Origin: Rutidosis leptorrhynchoides
Taxonomy: Eukaryota; Streptophyta; Magnoliopsida; Asterales; Asteraceae
Assembly (NCBI RefSeq): GCF_046630445.1
Contig: NC_092340.1
Coordinates: 36,540,001-36,604,000, forward strand
Length of the DNA stretch: 64,000 bases
Direction of reading: 5' to 3'
Part shown: piece after piece, positions 59,763 to 64,000 of the stretch
How positions within the stretch are numbered: the stretch's first letter is position 1
Layout: each line of letters begins with the position of its first letter
Translations under genes and position numbers: made by a program
The notes under the pieces: generated by a model
Told to the model about the DNA's origin: nothing
What the model saw: the letters and a program-made list of their open reading frames with translations, nothing else
Database searches by the model: none

Positions 59763-62119
59763 TGTAACATCCCGCATTTTTCCGTTAAATTATTTTAACG
59801 TCCGTCTTTTTATTTTAAAAAAATATCTTTCGTTATTTATATTCGTAGTTTCCGTTGACTAACGTTCATAATATTCCCGCTATTTAATTATATCATCACT
59901 CGGTTACTCGAGCGTTTTAAAAATATTCGTTTGGTTAATTCCCGCACCCGCTTTGAAACTTGAGGGACTAATCTTGACACTTGGCCAAATTTGGTTAACT
60001 AGTCACCACCACCACCACCCATTCATTTGATTCACCTCCCACCATTTTTATTACTTCCATTTTTACTCTCAAATATCCAAATCCTAAATTCATCATCTAA
60101 ATCCGGATCAAGAAGCAAACATCAAAACAAATTACATATTTGGAATCCTCTCTTCATCCTCTACATCTTGATACCAATTTCATCTCATTTGGGTAACTTT
60201 CTAAAAACACTAAATTTCTCTAAATTCATTTTATATACTTGAAATGATGATAGTTAGTGTCTATGGCTTGTGTATAACATGAATATATGTTTTGTTTGCT
60301 CGATTTGTTGTTTTGGAGTAACTAGTTTGAACACTTGAAAATGGATTTGCTTAATCTTTGATTTTGGAGGATTAAATGTTGTTAAATTGTTAAAGTTCAT
60401 GTTTTAATTGTGTTACTAGTATCACTAGCTTCGTTTTGATGCGTAGGTTGATTAAGAAAACTTCAAATACATGATTTGTGATTTTTGTGAATTTTGATTA
60501 GAGTTTGATGAACTTGAAATGAACTTTTTGATACTTGAATGCCATGAAATGTTAATTGTAAGTGTTTAGTTGTAATTCATGTCTCATTACCTTCAAAACG
60601 GCATATCATATGTGTCAATTGGATTCCCGAAACTTAAAATGCATTTTTGTGAACTTGAAACTTCGATTTTGAACATTTAACGATCATTTATTGAGGTTTT
60701 CATTGTTGTTAATGATGGATTTGACTCATGAAATGTGTTTAGTTGTATTCCTCTTTAAATTACCTTTCCGATGATATAAGATACATGTTTTGGTTGTTTG
60801 CGGGTCATAAATGGTGATTGTTTGAAGTTAGGTTCGTGCATAAAACTTAAAAACTGCCAGATTTTTCTGTACAGGTAATGGCGCGGCGCGCCATATACCC
60901 GCGCGGCGCGCCAAAGTGGTCTGTCCAACTTTGTCAATTTTCGAATAATGTTTGCTATGCTATGCACCTCCGATTCACATGTAACTTGTTCTAACATGCT
61001 CATATATGATTAAAAACCTCAGAAAAATAGTTCGGGACCCGACCCGAACGTGTTGACTTTTCGTTGACTTTGACCGACCAAAGTTTGACTTTTTGTCAAA
61101 CTTAACCAAATGATTATGCAACATTCCTAACTTGTTTCTATACTTGTATCTTGCATGAAACTTGACAAATTGATTCACATGCTACATAATCAAGTCGTAA
61201 CGAGTCATAGGACTAATTGAACATCTTTGACCAATCGTGACTATCGTTATTGATACAACCTATTTGTTTAGGTCAAGACTAGCATTGTTCTTTGTACACA
61301 TTACTTGTCGAAGTACTTATTTACTCTTGCGCTCAAGGTGAGATCATAGTCCCACTTTTACTCTTTTGAACTTATATTTGGGATGAGAAAACATAAACGT
61401 TTCTTTTTAACTAAGTGAACACAAGTAGAGGAAAACAAACATTCTACATACGAGTTTAGAACGAAATCCTCAATTCGATTATCATTAGTTACTCTTGCAG
61501 TGTGTAAGTGTAGGCGTGAACTTATGTTGTATGGCCATATGGGTTTGACAAACCCTCATCTAGGACGGTTCGCTACCGTCTACGGATGAAATATATTTTC
61601 GGGAAACAGTGTTGTTCTAGCACTATTAATGGGGTATCAACGGACGGAATGTTAAGCCTTGATAATTAGGTGCTCGTGAATATTAACTTTTAGAATGTAT
61701 TACTATTTTATCAATGTTGCAAATCTTGTGGTTCGACTTACTTTTACTCACTTACTTATTTAAACCTATGATTTTCACCAACATTTTCGTTGACAGATTT
61801 CTATGTTTTTCTCAGGTCTTTGAACGATATGTGAAACATGCTCCCGCTCATTATTTGATACTTGCATTGGATGTCGAGTATATGTGCATACATGGAGCGT
61901 CTATTGACTTTATTTAAAACTGTGTCGCCTAGATTTCATTTGTACTTATAACTATGTAACGAAACTTTTGGTTGAACAATTATTGTAAACTTAGGAACAA
62001 TCTTTATTTAAGAAATGGAGGCGACATGTTTTGGTCAAACGTCATTTTAAAGACCTACGACCACGCAACGGGACCTAAGTAGTCGGCGCCGTCAATGACG
62101 ATTTGGTCGGGTCGCTACA
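59763..62119 (+). repeat. Element C 3' LTR
   Basis: 2357 bp, about 99.2% identical to the 5' LTR, and includes the same palindromes (60879-60911) and module (61338-61815). Confidence 0.95.
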
Positions 62120-62124
62120 CATCT

Positions 62125-62500
62125 CAACTTTACACTATAACTTTCTCAACCATTTTCCCAATTATATCTAACAAGTTTAAGTCTGCGCAACCCAAAATTT
62201 AAAAACTACTATTGTCTACTTGTATGTTCTTGACTAAGAATACTATTATCTGCTTGTATGTTCTTGACTAATAGTCGTTTGCACTCAACTACGGTGAAGT
62301 TCATCCAGACGTATGAAAATGGCTCGACCAAAACACAACTGAACAATGATAACAATTGCATTTCCAACACCAAGTTGACATTCCATGTCGTACGTTACTT
62401 ATACAACATAGATAACGGCTTTACCAATATTCCTGAAAACATCACAAAACATTATTTAATGATTAATAATTGTATATATTAGACATTGATATCTCGCTCC
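62125..62500. other. Flank between element C and LTR D, no gene recognised
   Basis: Contains an imperfect tandem duplication around cttgtatgttcttgactaa (about 62218-62272). May continue the Helitron body cut at 51416. No firm coding signal. Confidence 0.4.
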
Positions 62501-62806
62501 TGTAGCGACCCCGACAAATCGTCAAATGACGGCGTCGTCTACGTATGGTCCCATTACATGGTCGTAAGTCTTTATAACAAAGTTTGACCGAAAAGTATGT
62601 CGCATTCATTTCATAAATAAGGGTGTTTCAAAGTTTACAAAAGTAGTTTCCATAACAAGTACATAACAATGTTTAAAGTTTGTATGAAACACGTGCGACA
62701 CGATTAAAAGTAGTCAAAAGACGCTCCACGTATGCAAGTATACTCGACATCCAATGCAAGTATCAAATAGTATGAGCGGAAGCATGTATCACCTAAGTTC
62801 AAGGAC

Positions 62807-63278
62807 CTGAGAAAAACATAGAGAATCTGTCAACGAAAACGTTGGTGAAATCATAGGTTTAAACAAGTAAATGAGTAATAGTAAGTTGAACCACAAGATT
62901 TGCAACATCGATAAAGCCATAGTACATTCTAAAAGTTAATATTCACGAGCACCCAATTATCAAAGCTTAACGTTCCGTCCGTTGAATACCCCATCAATTA
63001 GTGCTAGAACAACACTGTTCCCGAAAATATATTTCATTCGTAAACGGTAGCGAACCGTTTGAATGAGGGTTTGTCAAACCCATATGGCCATATAACATAA
63101 GTTCTCGCTTACACCATCTGATGTAATTAATGATAATCGGATTGAGGATTTTCGTTCTAAACTCGTATGTAGAATGTTTGTTTTCCCGTTCTTGTGTTCA
63201 CTTAGTTCAAAAGTATCGTTTATGTTTTCTCATCCCAAAAGTAAGTTTAAAAGAGTAAAAGTGGGACTATGATCTCAC
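62807..63278 (-). promoter_or_regulatory. Intron-like LTR module, copy D (472 nt)
   Basis: Donor-like CAAG|GTGAGATCATAGTCCCA, TTGGGATGAGAA, AATCTTGTGGTTC, hairpin CAACG-TTTT-CGTTG (62831-62844) and acceptor-like TTTCTCAG|GTCC, all on the minus strand. Confidence 0.5.
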
Positions 63279-63716
63279 CTTGTATGCACGAACCAAAAAG
63301 TACTTCGACAAGTAACGTGTGTAAAGGACAATGCTAGTCTCGACCTAAACAAATAGGTTGTATCAATAACGATAGTCACGAAGGGTCAAAGTTGTTCAAT
63401 TAGTCCTATGGCTCGACACGACTCGATTATGTAGCATGTGAAGCAAATTGTCAAGTTTCATGCAAGATACAAGTATAAAAGTATGTTAGGAAGATTGCAT
63501 AATTAATTGGTTAAGTTTGACAAAAAGTCAAACTTGGTCGGGTCAAAGTCAACGAAAAAGTCAACATGTTCGGGTCGGGTCCCGGACAAATTTTCTATGC
63601 TAATTATTCATATACAAGTATATTAAAACAAGTTTCATGTGAATCGGAGGTCGGTAACTAGTCAAACATTTCGCGTGAATTGGGACCAAGAGGTCAGAAT
63701 CTGTCCAGCCTAATCT

Positions 63717-63748
63717 GCGCGCCGCGCGGGTAAGGTGCGCGCCGCGCG
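63717..63748 (-). promoter_or_regulatory. Twin GC palindromes in LTR D
   Basis: GCGCGCCGCGCG at 63717-63728 and again at 63737-63748, exactly 20 bp apart. The surrounding LTR has diverged from C, but the symmetry and spacing are kept. Confidence 0.5.
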
Positions 63749-64000
63749 ACCTGTAGTTCAGCTATTTTTCTGTTTTGCAAAACTATGCACGAGCCAAAAT
63801 CAATTTTAACACAAAACTTGACCCGCAAACACTTATAACGCCTATCATACATCGTTGGAAAGGTATTTTGACGAGGAATGCAACTAAACACATATCATCA
63901 ATCAAACTTGTACTTAAAACAACCAAAAACCGCAATTAATGTTCCATAATCAATGCATACAAGTCAAAATTGCGATTTAATGATTTGGCAACCAAATTAC

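Larger units (their letters stand above)
51422..62119 (+). mobile_element. Element C: young Ty3/gypsy element, gag whole, pol a remnant
   Basis: Two 2357-bp LTRs (51422-53778, 59763-62119) differ at about 18 positions (0.8%, roughly 0.3 million years), with the target duplication CATCT at 51417-51421 and 62120-62124. Primer site at 53781-53792. Gag (54205-55245) is whole. Apart from solo LTR F, only about 2.5 kb of badly decayed pol-like sequence follows, too short for a full protease-RT-RNase H-integrase set. This fits a non-autonomous, gag-encoding element moved in trans. Confidence 0.93.
62501..64000 (-). repeat. LTR D, partial, relative of LTR C in reverse
   Basis: On the minus strand it ends CGGGGTCGCTACA at 62501 and continues beyond the window. 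Most of it aligns by eye with LTR C but with many substitutions. No primer site lies beyond its 3' end, so it is a 3' LTR or a solo LTR. It carries the module (62807-63278) and twin palindromes (63717-63748). Confidence 0.8.

Overview
This is nuclear DNA of a eudicot plant, most likely a member of the daisy family (Asteraceae). The plant assignment rests on GT-AG introns, initiator-tRNA-Met primer sites, TTTAGGG-type repeats and plant-only host genes. The family assignment is inference, from remembered LTR ends such as TGTAGTGACCCGAAC and TGTGACGACCCG. About four fifths of the window is transposable elements nested in one another. Only two ordinary host genes were found: a 68-residue membrane protein (34518-34855, minus) and an ALP1-like protein derived from a Harbinger transposase (37187-40027, minus).

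Layout. (1) 1-15448: three nested Ty3/gypsy elements, all on the minus strand. Element A (gag, two extra ORFs, primer site, 3.25-kb 5' LTR) sits in LTR E, which sits in the leader of element B, whose 5' LTR is about 6.1 kb and full of AT microsatellites. (2) 15449-23430: two copies of a Mutator-like MITE with telomere-like repeats, set in one (TA)n tract. The second is split by gag-only copia element H, which is itself split by solo LTR G (5-bp duplication GCAAG). (3) 23431-30462: a possible F-box fragment, then copia element J, with almost identical LTRs but a decayed interior. (4) 30463-43268: the host-gene island, with small hAT, Tourist, MULE, CACTA, LINE, SINE and foldback elements. (5) 43269-49300: copia element K, nearly full-length but broken. 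(6) 49301-51421: SINE, hAT and Helitron pieces. (7) 51422-62119: gypsy element C with 2357-bp LTRs and a whole gag but only a remnant of pol, split by solo LTR F. (8) 62501-64000: LTR D, a diverged and inverted relative of the LTR of C.

Two shared LTR architectures deserve attention. First, LTRs B, E, F, C and D each carry a pair of CpG-rich palindromes set 20 bp (C, D, E) or 32 bp (B, F) centre to centre, close to two or three DNA turns. In B and F, and less clearly in E, a TATA-like box lies just downstream. The palindrome sequence differs between families but the symmetry is kept. Second, LTRs A, B, C, D and G share an intron-like module near the 3' end: a GTGAG/GTGAA donor-like site, a CCCA...TGGG stem, AATCTTGTG, a hairpin of the form CAAC-N-TTTY-N'-GTTG and a TCTCAGGT acceptor-like site, about 472-488 nt apart (607 nt in G). 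Paired changes in both stems suggest selection on RNA structure. A third oddity is an F-box gene and an acidic-repeat ORF lying between the primer site and gag of element A, in the same orientation.

All family names come from motif recognition without database searches. Ages assume 1.3e-8 substitutions per site per year and are rough.
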